From assembly GCA_964636275.1 (NCBI GenBank), contig CAZWRN010000006.1:1-59678 (forward strand): a stretch of DNA of 59,678 nt, given 5' to 3'. The position numbers and the translations under genes are program-made. The DNA comes from CAZWRN01 sp964636275. Lineage in GTDB: Bacteria; Patescibacteriota; Microgenomatia; Daviesbacterales; UBA10151. Positions 41,143-48,861 of this stretch are shown here, piece by piece. Under the pieces are notes generated by a model, which did no database searches, was not told where the DNA came from, and worked only from the letters and a program-made list of their open reading frames with translations. Within the stretch, counting starts at the first letter, position 1. Each line of letters starts with the position of its first letter.

Positions 41143-41850
41143 ATGAAACTATCAATGCCAAAACAATATCAACAAGGCTACACTGAGTTTTACAAGCTTA
41201 AGATTAAATTGACTCCTGATGTACTGATCCCCCGGCCAGAAACTGAGCTAATAGTTGATTTCGTATTATCAGCTACCGGAAATACCTCTGTCCCAGGTTT
41301 TAAGGCTCCCTTAACACTGCCCGAAAAAGATACATCTTACACAGTAGTGGATATTGGCACTGGTTCGGGTTGTATTCCGATAGCAATTGCCAAAAACAGT
41401 AAAAATATTAAATTGATTGCCATAGATACATCCGAAAAAGCCTTGGCAGTAGCTAAAAAAAATGCTGGATTTCACCGGGTTGATAATAAAATTTTTTTTG
41501 TTAAAAACAATTTACTGACAGATTTTAAACAATCACCCGATATTATTACAGCCAATCTGCCTTATATTCCAACTGCCAGATTAATGCATATTGATCCGAT
41601 GGTGAAAGACTTTGAGCCCAGACTCGCTCTTGATGGCGGCTATGACGGATTTGAGTTATACCGAGAACTTTTTTCTCAGATGCGAAATCAGCAGATCAAA
41701 CCAGCTTTATTTATCGGTGAAATAGATGATGAACAAAAAGATATCGCCTTAGTCGAAGCCCGACGCTATTTTCCGGAAGCAAAAGCAGAAATAGTCAAAG
41801 ATCTGGCGCAGAAAAATCGATTTATTGTCTTACTCTTTTCGGTGGTCTAG
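41143..41850 (+). CDS. prmC: Release factor glutamine methyltransferase PrmC-like
   Basis: The 235-residue protein has FYKLKIKLTPDVLIPRPETEL, VVDIGTGSGCIPIAIAK and the catalytic motif ITANLPYIPT (N-L-P-Y in place of the usual NPPY). The N-terminal helical domain is almost missing. A 20-residue insertion lies before the SAM-binding strand. It would methylate the Gln of the GGQ motif in RF1 encoded two genes upstream. Confidence 0.85.
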   Translation: MKLSMPKQYQQGYTEFYKLKIKLTPDVLIPRPETELIVDFVLSATGNTSVPGFKAPLTLPEKDTSYTVVDIGTGSGCIPIAIAKNSKNIKLIAIDTSEKALAVAKKNAGFHRVDNKIFFVKNNLLTDFKQSPDIITANLPYIPTARLMHIDPMVKDFEPRLALDGGYDGFELYRELFSQMRNQQIKPALFIGEIDDEQKDIALVEARRYFPEAKAEIVKDLAQKNRFIVLLFSVV

Positions 41851-42097
41851 ATCTTGGTAAGGGTAGATCTGGTGGGGTGACTATTGGGTCGTGTTCGGAA
41901 ATACTTGCATCCATTTGTCTCGAATGTCTTTCAAGTGCTCTTAATCCTGTTGGAGTTGCCAGTTCAGGATATTCTTTTAAGAAATTTCTAATTTGTTGAT
42001 CTTTTATTGCTGGGTCATTTTCAGCACCAAGAGCAAGATCTTTATTCATATCTACTAATATAGGATCAGTTTGGGATAGTTGATCAGGTCGCTTCAT
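41822..42097 (-). CDS. 91-residue protein coupled to HtrA gene, unknown
   Basis: The ATG overlaps the htrA stop (TAATG), so translation is coupled. The protein is polar, Pro/Arg-rich at the C-terminus, and has no family I recognise. Its 3' end overlaps the convergent prmC 3' end by 29 bp. Confidence 0.55.
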   Translation of the reverse strand: MKRPDQLSQTDPILVDMNKDLALGAENDPAIKDQQIRNFLKEYPELATPTGLRALERHSRQMDASISEHDPIVTPPDLPLPRSRPPKRVRQ

Positions 42098-43212
42098 TAC
42101 TGGTTGGGTGATTCTTCGAGTGTAACAGAAATAGTCTTGGTATTACCATCAGTCCAAACTTCGATGGAGACAATATTACCGGGTTTTTTGGTTTGAATGA
42201 TCTCTGATAGTTTGGTTTCAGAGTCGATCGATTGACCATCTATTTTGGTGATGATATCGGCTGTTTGCAGACCAGCTTTAGAGGCTGGTGAATTTTCTAA
42301 TATCTGCTGGATGTAGGCTCCCTGAGGGACATCGTTGAGCTTGGCTAGATCCTGGGTGATCAGACGATATGAGACACCAAGATAAGCTCTCGATATTTTG
42401 CCATTTTGGATAAACTCTTCAACGATTGATTTAACTGAATTGATCGGGATAGCAAAGCCAATATTTTGAGCTCCCTCTGTCGTGGCTACGTTTACTCCTA
42501 CCACCTGGGCTGCAGAGTTTAACAAAGGACCACCTGAATTTCCTGGATTGATTGCAGCGTCAGTCTGAATCAGGTTGTCTAGCAGCTCGGTTTCATTGGA
42601 GAAAAAGTCCCCGGCAGTGATGCTTCTTCCGAGACCAGACACAACCCCGGTAGTAACAGTGTTATCAAATCGCCCTAAGGCGTTGCCAATCGCGATGACA
42701 GTCTGCCCTGATTTTAAATTGCCCGAATCCCCCAGATCCAGAGCTTTTAATTCAACATCACCTTTGTTTACCTGGACAATAGCTAAATCTAGATTGGGAT
42801 CCCGGTAAATTTTTTCAATATCCATCTTCTTTCCATCTTTTGTTACAACTGAGTATTTTAAACTGGTATCAGCTACCACATGCCGATTGGTGACAATTAC
42901 TCCTTTTTCGGCATTTACCACAAAACCAGTACCAATAGTACTCTGCTGATTGCGGGGTAATACATTTGGGGTAAAAGGATTGAATATCCGCTGTGTTACC
43001 CCTATCGCCACTACAGATGGTGAACTTTTTTCAACTGTATCGATGACTGCACTCTCTTCAGTGACGACTGTTCTGGTCTGATTGGTTTGGGTGATAACAT
43101 CAGGCGAAAAATTAAGTGGCAGTTTTCCTGAGCGCTCTAATTCATAAAAGATAAATCCAAAAAGCCCGAGCACGATCAGAACTATTAAAATCTTACGCAG
43201 GGATTCTGACAT
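42097..43212 (-). CDS. HtrA/DegP-like serine protease with PDZ domain
   Basis: A single N-terminal membrane segment (ILIVLIVLGLFGFIFYEL) precedes a trypsin-like protease domain with catalytic His in TNRHVV, Asp in DLAIVQV and Ser in NPGNSGGPLL. A C-terminal PDZ domain (about residues 275-365) follows. It is a membrane-anchored quality-control protease. A TAAAAT -10 ends 7 nt before the ATG. Confidence 0.92.
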   Translation of the reverse strand: MSESLRKILIVLIVLGLFGFIFYELERSGKLPLNFSPDVITQTNQTRTVVTEESAVIDTVEKSSPSVVAIGVTQRIFNPFTPNVLPRNQQSTIGTGFVVNAEKGVIVTNRHVVADTSLKYSVVTKDGKKMDIEKIYRDPNLDLAIVQVNKGDVELKALDLGDSGNLKSGQTVIAIGNALGRFDNTVTTGVVSGLGRSITAGDFFSNETELLDNLIQTDAAINPGNSGGPLLNSAAQVVGVNVATTEGAQNIGFAIPINSVKSIVEEFIQNGKISRAYLGVSYRLITQDLAKLNDVPQGAYIQQILENSPASKAGLQTADIITKIDGQSIDSETKLSEIIQTKKPGNIVSIEVWTDGNTKTISVTLEESPNQ

Positions 43213-43219
43213 AATCGAT

Positions 43220-43225
43220 ATTTTA
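43220..43225 (-). promoter_or_regulatory. -10 element 7 nt before htrA start
   Basis: TAAAAT then ATCGATT then ATG on the minus strand. The -35 is weak. Confidence 0.35.
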
Positions 43226-43255
43226 GCATAAATTTTCTGAGAAAAAACTGAGTAT

Positions 43256-43311
43256 GTGATTAGTGATTAGTGATTAGTGATTAGTGATTAGTGATTAGTG
43301 ATTAGTGATTA
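43256..43311. repeat. Heptanucleotide tandem repeat (GTGATTA x8)
   Basis: Eight perfect 7-bp units between htrA and ctpA. Confidence 0.97.
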
Positions 43312-43325
43312 GAATATTCTACGAT

Positions 43326-43380
43326 ACTATATACTATATACTATATACTATATACTATATACTATATACTATATACTATT
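43326..43380. repeat. Heptanucleotide tandem repeat (ACTATAT x7)
   Basis: Seven perfect units plus a partial one run into the ctpA stop codon. The array is directly next to the GTGATTA array but of unrelated sequence. Confidence 0.97.
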
Positions 43381-44611
43381 TATCCAGCTCTTCCAATGCT
43401 TTTTCAAGTTGGACATCTCTACTCAGATCTTTTAACTCTTCATCGGTCGGCACAATTTTGATATCAGGGGTCAGACCGGTATTGTGAATCCAGCGGCCAA
43501 GCGGAGTCAACCATTTAGCAGTTGTAATATGAATGCCTGTCCCACCTGGCAGGTCTTTGGTATCTTGGATAGTACCTTTACCAAAAGACTGATCACCAAC
43601 CAGTTTGCCGCGTTTATTGTCCTGTATCGCACCCGCTACTATTTCGGAGGCCGAGGCAGAACCTTTATTGATCAGTACAACCATCGGCAGCTGCAGTAAT
43701 TTACCCTGGCGATTGACTTTTAAGCCATTTTTCTCACCTTTAGCATTTTCCCATACGACAATATCACCAGTGCTGATAAATTCAGAACCAATATAAACTG
43801 CCCCATCCAGATATCCGCCAGGATTGTTTCTAACATCTAAAATTATTGCTTGTGGAGCGGTTGCCAAAGCATCCGAAACAGCTTCACTCCATTCATCAAA
43901 TGTTCTTTCACCAAAGCGGGTCAGCTGAATATAGGCCACTCTTTTCCCCTGCGGAGTTGTTTTTTGGGTAAATTCGACACTTTTTACCACAATAGTGTCT
44001 CTTTTGAGAGTAACATTTTTAGTTTTTTCATCCCCTTCATGATATAGCTCAAGTGAGATCTCTGTTCCTTTAGGCCCTCTTATCAAATTGACAGCATCCG
44101 GAATCGAGATATTGGTTGCATCTTTATCACCTATTTTGACAATAATATCTCCTGCCTGAACACCTGCTTTGAATGCCGGTGTATCTTTGAGTGGAGCCTG
44201 CACGACCAGTCTTTTATCTTTGTTGAAACCAAGTTGCATGCCAACTCCTTCAAAACTCCCTCCCAACTCTTCTTCTGTCGCTTTTTGCTGCTCTGGTGGG
44301 AGAAAAACGGTATAAGGATCTCCGACAGCTGCTACCATTCCTTGGATAGCACCATAAAACATCTTTTGCGGATCAATAGCTTTTTTATCGACATACTCTT
44401 GCGAAACCAGATTCCAGGTATCCCAAAAAAGTTTAAAATCAACGTTGGATTTGTCGGCTGGAACTGTTTGATTGATAAAATTAACCTGAGGAATACTATT
44501 TTCGTTGGTGATTTTCAGCTGATAACCACCCAGCTGCCAGCCAATTAGGAAAGTCAGCGTGGAGACCAAGATGGTGAGACCGTTTATCTTTTCTAAAAAT
44601 CTGAATTTCAT
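43376..44611 (-). CDS. Carboxy-terminal processing protease (S41, CtpA-like)
   Basis: A signal/anchor (LTILVSTLTFLIGWQLGG) is followed by a PDZ domain (about residues 100-180, GVGMQLGFNKDK) and the S41 domain with Ser in INKGSASASEIVAGA and Lys in GDQSFGKGT. It would cleave exported proteins near their C-terminus. It lies upstream of htrA on the same strand; both are exported proteases. Confidence 0.93.
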   Translation of the reverse strand: MKFRFLEKINGLTILVSTLTFLIGWQLGGYQLKITNENSIPQVNFINQTVPADKSNVDFKLFWDTWNLVSQEYVDKKAIDPQKMFYGAIQGMVAAVGDPYTVFLPPEQQKATEEELGGSFEGVGMQLGFNKDKRLVVQAPLKDTPAFKAGVQAGDIIVKIGDKDATNISIPDAVNLIRGPKGTEISLELYHEGDEKTKNVTLKRDTIVVKSVEFTQKTTPQGKRVAYIQLTRFGERTFDEWSEAVSDALATAPQAIILDVRNNPGGYLDGAVYIGSEFISTGDIVVWENAKGEKNGLKVNRQGKLLQLPMVVLINKGSASASEIVAGAIQDNKRGKLVGDQSFGKGTIQDTKDLPGGTGIHITTAKWLTPLGRWIHNTGLTPDIKIVPTDEELKDLSRDVQLEKALEELDK

Positions 44612-44653
44612 AACTGATTTACTTTATCAGGTAGTGGAAAGGGTATCAAGTCA

Positions 44654-45784
44654 TCAATCAATCGCTTCCAGATGATCGATCGGCACTTTAAGTTTTTTAT
44701 TGGGGAGCTCTACTAAGGCGCAGATCGCTGAAACACCAGAAGGTAACAAAGTGGGTGTCCCATCAATGGTCTGTATAATACCCTGATTAGCTGCAAAAGG
44801 CGGCCAAACTATCCGGACTTTTTTCCCGGGCACGGCTGGAATTACCTGTGTTTCAGGTAATAATGAATTGGCAGCAGACACAGGAGGGAGTGCAATTTTT
44901 CTGGCTTGAATGATGGCATCGGCTGATGCTTCGGGCAAAGTAATATGGTGGTTGAATCCATCAATAAAAATAAATTTTCCAGCAAATTTTTCCAGAGTCT
45001 GATAGATATCTGTACCGATACTCAAAGGGCCAAATCCTTCAGTAGCTACGATTGTCAGGCCAATGTCGGTATGTGACTGACGCTGCTGGTATAAAGACCC
45101 GGTTATAGCGTGGTAGTCATCCATATTGATGCCGCCGCTAATCAGTCCATCTATTTGGTATTCCATAGCTTTTTTTAAAGCACTGTCAAAAACCAACCCT
45201 CCAGCCACTAAAATGTCTCCACTATAGGCCGGTTGAAGTTGTTTAGCATCCAACAGGTCGGATGGCGACCCTAGAAAACGCAGAAAGCCACCTCTCTCCC
45301 GGCCTGAACCATAAAGACCAATTATCTGAGTTGCCATAGTTTTGATATAAACCTGGCCGGTCAACTGATTGACTTCATCAACAATTCCAAAAACACCAGA
45401 CAACAACGGGGTTTGTTTGGGGAGCATTTTGAGGGTGATCTCAGCAGTCGCCTGATTAATTTTTTCAATCATACAATCAGTGGGTGAAAGTACCGTGTGA
45501 CTTTTAAACAACCCTTTTTTTATGGCTAAAAGCTCGCCTTTATAAACAGGCACACCGGGTGTTTTTTTTAAACATTTCAGGGCATCAGCCGGTGAGGTCT
45601 GCAATTCTTTGGCTAGATTGATCGCGGTAAATCCAGGTTGGATATGAGAATTGCCTAAAATATCATGCGGTGACACTTCCTGGTTTTTGGCAACAGTCAG
45701 AGTCCCGCTGCCTTTAATTTTTCTCACTACCCTGACACAACGATGAGACAGTACACGCGGCCTAAAATTGATCATTGTACTCAT
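44654..45784 (-). CDS. 376-residue protein of unknown function
   Basis: I do not recognise this protein. It has no signal peptide or membrane segment. It shows Gly-rich turns (GSGRERGGFLRFLG, GLISGGINMDDY) and KOW/barrel-like strands. Its ATG overlaps the stop of the 196-residue gene (ATGA), so the two form a unit. Confidence 0.65.
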   Translation of the reverse strand: MSTMINFRPRVLSHRCVRVVRKIKGSGTLTVAKNQEVSPHDILGNSHIQPGFTAINLAKELQTSPADALKCLKKTPGVPVYKGELLAIKKGLFKSHTVLSPTDCMIEKINQATAEITLKMLPKQTPLLSGVFGIVDEVNQLTGQVYIKTMATQIIGLYGSGRERGGFLRFLGSPSDLLDAKQLQPAYSGDILVAGGLVFDSALKKAMEYQIDGLISGGINMDDYHAITGSLYQQRQSHTDIGLTIVATEGFGPLSIGTDIYQTLEKFAGKFIFIDGFNHHITLPEASADAIIQARKIALPPVSAANSLLPETQVIPAVPGKKVRIVWPPFAANQGIIQTIDGTPTLLPSGVSAICALVELPNKKLKVPIDHLEAID

Positions 45785-46371
45785 ATTTCATCCCCTCTCA
45801 AATCAACAAAAATTCCTAAAGATCCCCCCACCGCATCAATAGGTGTTGTTTGATTGATGAGGACTCTGGCCTGTTTATCATTGACCGGAATTAAATTGAG
45901 CTGGCCAGGAATCATAGTTTTTTGCTGATTTTGGATTGTCACAATCATCTCGCCTTTGATGTTTAATTTAGTTAGCAGTTTTTGAGGTATAACACTTCCA
46001 ACCAGCTGCTGATGATTTTCATCTTTTAGCCAAATATCGGTTACTTTATCTAAAGATATCGCCACAAGCACTGTCGCGATCAACCTGGTCAAAGGAGGGA
46101 AATATTGTTGAGCTATGCTAGGGATAACTAACCGGCTTTGGGAAGCATTAAAAAATACTTCCGGATGTCTTTTTAAACCGGCTTTTAGTATTGCAAAATC
46201 TATATCCAATTCTGAAGTTGTCTGGGCATGACTTTGGGGATATAAAATCCGATTGGCAAGATGATTTTCAACGATATGATGATCGACCTGCTGATGGGGT
46301 AAGCTCAGTTCAGTAGCAGGAATTGTATCTAGATCTGAAAACAGTGAAAAAACTCCACCAAGTTGAGGCAT
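45781..46371 (-). CDS. 196-residue protein of unknown function, coupled to neighbour
   Basis: A predicted soluble protein without recognised motifs. It overlaps the 376-residue gene by ATGA. It follows the rpsR region and a CTTACGC-related heptad array. The pair may act together. Confidence 0.6.
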   Translation of the reverse strand: MPQLGGVFSLFSDLDTIPATELSLPHQQVDHHIVENHLANRILYPQSHAQTTSELDIDFAILKAGLKRHPEVFFNASQSRLVIPSIAQQYFPPLTRLIATVLVAISLDKVTDIWLKDENHQQLVGSVIPQKLLTKLNIKGEMIVTIQNQQKTMIPGQLNLIPVNDKQARVLINQTTPIDAVGGSLGIFVDLRGDEI

Positions 46372-46376
46372 TGTAT

Positions 46377-46404
46377 TAAGCGTAAAGCGTTAAGCGTTAA
46401 GCGT
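46377..46404. repeat. Heptanucleotide tandem repeat (TAAGCGT)
   Basis: Four in-phase units of 7 bp (TAAGCGT, AAAGCGT, TAAGCGT, TAAGCGT) just before the 196-residue gene. Confidence 0.85.
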
Positions 46405-46445
46405 CAAGTAGATAAGCAACTTCAAAAGAGCTTTAGGTGCTGAAT

Positions 46446-46655
46446 TTACACAGATGGGATGAATGGTAAGAGCGCCAAATGCCGGGCGTGTTTGATCTCT
46501 TTGGAGATCTGGCGCTGATGTTTGCTACAAGCTCCTGAGCGCTGTTTTGACACAATCCGAGCTCGGTCTGACATGAACTTTTTTAAAGTTGCTGAATCAG
46601 TATAATCCGGATTTTTAGCATTTTCGCAAAAGAAACAAACTTTTTTTGTTGACAT
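46446..46655 (-). CDS. rpsR: Ribosomal protein bS18
   Basis: The 69-residue protein has KVCFFCENA, DYTDSATLKKFMSDRARI and KHQRQISKEIKHARHLALLPF, the bS18 core. A TTGCTT-17-TATAAT promoter ends 8 nt before its ATG. It is the last gene of the rpsF-ssb-rpsR group. Confidence 0.96.
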   Translation of the reverse strand: MSTKKVCFFCENAKNPDYTDSATLKKFMSDRARIVSKQRSGACSKHQRQISKEIKHARHLALLPFIPSV

Positions 46656-46663
46656 AAGTAGAT

Positions 46664-46692
46664 ATTATACCTATTTAGCTTCAAATAAGCAA
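46664..46692 (-). promoter_or_regulatory. Promoter of rpsR, near-leaderless spacing
   Basis: The minus strand has TTGCTT (46687-46692), 17-bp spacer, TATAAT (46664-46669), 8 nt, ATG. Confidence 0.55.
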
Positions 46693-46700
46693 CACTAGGA

Positions 46701-46728
46701 AATTTCTAATTACTAATTAGTAATTTCT
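46701..46728. repeat. Heptanucleotide repeat (AATTTCT-like)
   Basis: AATTTCT, AATTACT, AATTAGT, AATTTCT: four in-phase 7-bp units in the rpsR/four-helix-gene gap. Confidence 0.75.
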
Positions 46729-46749
46729 AAACAAAGTCTGATAATCCAG

Positions 46750-47109
46750 TCAGACTTTACGATAAATTGAGTTAAAAATAAGATTGAGTTCTTTAGCTTC
46801 CTGATATAAATATCTACTTTGTTCTGCTAACTCAGGTACTGCTATAGATATCATTCGTAAAAAGTGAGTTGATTCCCGAGATTCTTTTTTGCATATACCA
46901 ATTTTATGTTTGAAGTCAGCTTTACTTTCTGCATCATCCGCTTCGCAATAGTTAGCCCCGGTACTGGTTCCACATTTAATTAACTGCGTAATAAGGGGAT
47001 CAGTTATTGGTCCTCTGGGAACCAATTTGCAAAATTTAATTATCTCCTCACCAAATCTAGAGGTTCTTTCAATAAGATCAAACTTTTTCGGATTTAGGTT
47101 ATTTGACAT
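46750..47109 (-). CDS. Four-helix bundle protein (S23/bAvd-like)
   Basis: A 119-residue protein of the S23 family (LIERTSRFGEEIIKFC, TSTGANYCEADDAESKADFKHKIGICKKESRES). It is inserted between ssb and rpsR in an otherwise conserved ribosomal operon. Function unknown. Confidence 0.85.
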   Translation of the reverse strand: MSNNLNPKKFDLIERTSRFGEEIIKFCKLVPRGPITDPLITQLIKCGTSTGANYCEADDAESKADFKHKIGICKKESRESTHFLRMISIAVPELAEQSRYLYQEAKELNLIFNSIYRKV

Positions 47110-47154
47110 TATTTAGTAATTAGAAATTAGAGTAATTAGAAATTTAATTTAGAA

Positions 47155-47670
47155 TTAAAAGGGTAGGTCATCCAAATTTTCTACTTCTTCTTGAGCGGGT
47201 TTATCACTTTTGTTTTCCTTGACTCTTGACTCCTGACTCTTGTCGCTCTTTTTCGGCATTTCATCCATTTGGCGGGCTGGCATTGGCTCTTCAGCCATAT
47301 CAGCACCTGAGGCAGGTGAGTAGTCACCTTCTCCGCCTTTTGCCGTCAGAACTAACATATCTTCAATGACTATTTCAGTCATTGTGCGCTGCTGGCCGTC
47401 TTGACCTTCCCAGCTGCGGTTTTGCAGACGTCCAGAGACAAACACTCGCACACCTTTTTTCAACAGTTGAGAACACAGTTCAGCCAGTTTGTTCCAGGCA
47501 ACACAGCGGTGAAAATCGGCTTCTTCTTTTCTTTCACCATCCACCATATAGGAACGGTTGGTGGCAATTGAAAAAGTTGCTACTGCGGCGCCATTTGGGG
47601 TATAACGAAGTTCGGGGTCCCGTGTGAGGTTACCAATTAATTCTACTCTATTCCAAGATCTAGATGCCAT
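47155..47670 (-). CDS. ssb: Single-stranded DNA-binding protein
   Basis: The OB-fold with ASRSWNRVELIGNLTRDPELRYTPNGAAVATF and RVFVSGRLQNRSWEGQDGQQ, and an acidic tip (DDLPF), are typical of bacterial SSB (171 residues). The linker contains a 7-bp tandem repeat (TGACTCT, TGACTCC, TGACTCT on the plus strand, 47220-47240). It lies between rpsF and the four-helix gene. Confidence 0.96.
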   Translation of the reverse strand: MASRSWNRVELIGNLTRDPELRYTPNGAAVATFSIATNRSYMVDGERKEEADFHRCVAWNKLAELCSQLLKKGVRVFVSGRLQNRSWEGQDGQQRTMTEIVIEDMLVLTAKGGEGDYSPASGADMAEEPMPARQMDEMPKKSDKSQESRVKENKSDKPAQEEVENLDDLPF

Positions 47671-47719
47671 ATAATGTCAAATACTACCAATTTCAAATGC
47701 CAAATGTCCAATAGGAATT

Positions 47720-48073
47720 TTAACTCTTTTTGGCTTCTTCAGCCTGAGCTGCTACAGTTTCTTCGGATTTGGTGACTTTTCGAACTTTTTTGATAGCTCG
47801 GGGTTCGTGTTTTAAAAGCAGATAGCGCAAAATATCTTCGTTTAGTTTTAATTTTTTGTCCAAAGCGGCGATAGTGTCTGGCTCAGAAGAAAATTCATAA
47901 TGAACATAATAGCCTTTGGTGTCGTGAGCAATCTTGTAAGTAAAAGCCCGAGATCCCCATAGATCTTCTTTTTTTAGTTCACCAAAAGATTTGACCACAT
48001 CACCTAAAAGCGCTTTGCGCTCTTTTTCGTCAATTGAATCTTTTACTATTAAGGTCAGTCGATAATTGTTCAT
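47720..48073 (-). CDS. rpsF: Ribosomal protein bS6
   Basis: The 117-residue protein has the bS6 fold pattern (YRLTLIVKDSIDEKERKALL, LWGSRAFTYKIAHDTKGYYVHYEFSSEPDTI, DEDILRYLLLKHE) with a charged tail. The promoter TTGAAT-17-TACAAT ends 7 nt before its ATG. It heads the rpsF-ssb-rpsR group. Confidence 0.95.
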   Translation of the reverse strand: MNNYRLTLIVKDSIDEKERKALLGDVVKSFGELKKEDLWGSRAFTYKIAHDTKGYYVHYEFSSEPDTIAALDKKLKLNEDILRYLLLKHEPRAIKKVRKVTKSEETVAAQAEEAKKS

Positions 48074-48080
48074 GAGGCTA

Positions 48081-48109
48081 ATTGTACCTGTTTAGAAAGA
48101 TAAATTCAA
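48081..48109 (-). promoter_or_regulatory. rpsF promoter, leaderless spacing
   Basis: The minus strand has TTGAAT (48104-48109), 17-bp spacer, TACAAT (48081-48086), 7 nt, ATG. Confidence 0.6.
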
Positions 48110-48143
48110 TACTTAAAGGTTAAGAGCTTTTTTGATGATTTTT

Positions 48144-48172
48144 TTTACATTTTACTTAAAATACTGTATACT
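48144..48172 (+). promoter_or_regulatory. Promoter TTTACA-17-TATACT
   Basis: TTTACA (48144-48149), 17-bp spacer, TATACT (48167-48172); the ATG is 11 nt further, giving a very short leader. Confidence 0.55.
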
Positions 48173-48183
48173 ATGGGATTTAT

Positions 48184-48855
48184 ATGGCCAGATTAGTAAA
48201 CCTTGAAACTCTAAATGATACTAATTCAAATGAATTTGGACATTTCTCTGAGAAAGTCGGATATTCGGGTGGTAAGTTTTTTGCCTTTATGCACCCTTAT
48301 TATAATGATCCTCATTCCGGGATAGGTACAGCATTTAATTACCCTACTATCTTAGATTTTACATTGAATAGTCTTTTGAGCAAAGATGCCCCCTTAGGTT
48401 TTTTTGAGCAAACGAAAGATCTTAAATCAGGACACTTAGAACAAAAATTATCGATGTATTCCAGATCAGTCTATGTGGCAGCCACCCAAAATGGTGGCCC
48501 GGATTTAAGCAATCGGAGTTTATGGGGTTCTCACATCAGAACACTAAGAATGGCAGGTGTCTCAGAAGTGGTGGTGGGAGGACAGTATTTAGTTTTTCAA
48601 GATCTCACTGATGTTATTAATAATAAACCCACTAGAGAAGTACAATATTATATTCAGAGAGCCTGGAAAGTAATGGCTGAAGGTAATACCAAAGCGGCGG
48701 AATGGCTCAAGCAAACGGACGGGGCTGTCCCTATTCTATGCGCTGGTTCATTAATGCGAAAATATTTGATTTCGGGATTTGATGTATCGATGTCTGAGGC
48801 TTTATCACCCAATATTAGAGTAAAAGAGCGTCCAAAAGGTTTTAGACATATTTAA
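48184..48855 (+). CDS. 223-residue protein of unknown function
   Basis: The soluble protein has no motif I recognise; Gly/Ser/Asn-rich patches and FEQTKDLK... do not point to a family. It is divergent from rpsF with a good promoter and no Shine-Dalgarno. Confidence 0.6.
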   Translation: MARLVNLETLNDTNSNEFGHFSEKVGYSGGKFFAFMHPYYNDPHSGIGTAFNYPTILDFTLNSLLSKDAPLGFFEQTKDLKSGHLEQKLSMYSRSVYVAATQNGGPDLSNRSLWGSHIRTLRMAGVSEVVVGGQYLVFQDLTDVINNKPTREVQYYIQRAWKVMAEGNTKAAEWLKQTDGAVPILCAGSLMRKYLISGFDVSMSEALSPNIRVKERPKGFRHI

Positions 48856-48861
48856 TTATCT

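Noticed and set aside
43256..43380. CRISPR or origin of replication
   Set aside because: Simple 7-bp tandem arrays without spacers or DnaA-box clusters.
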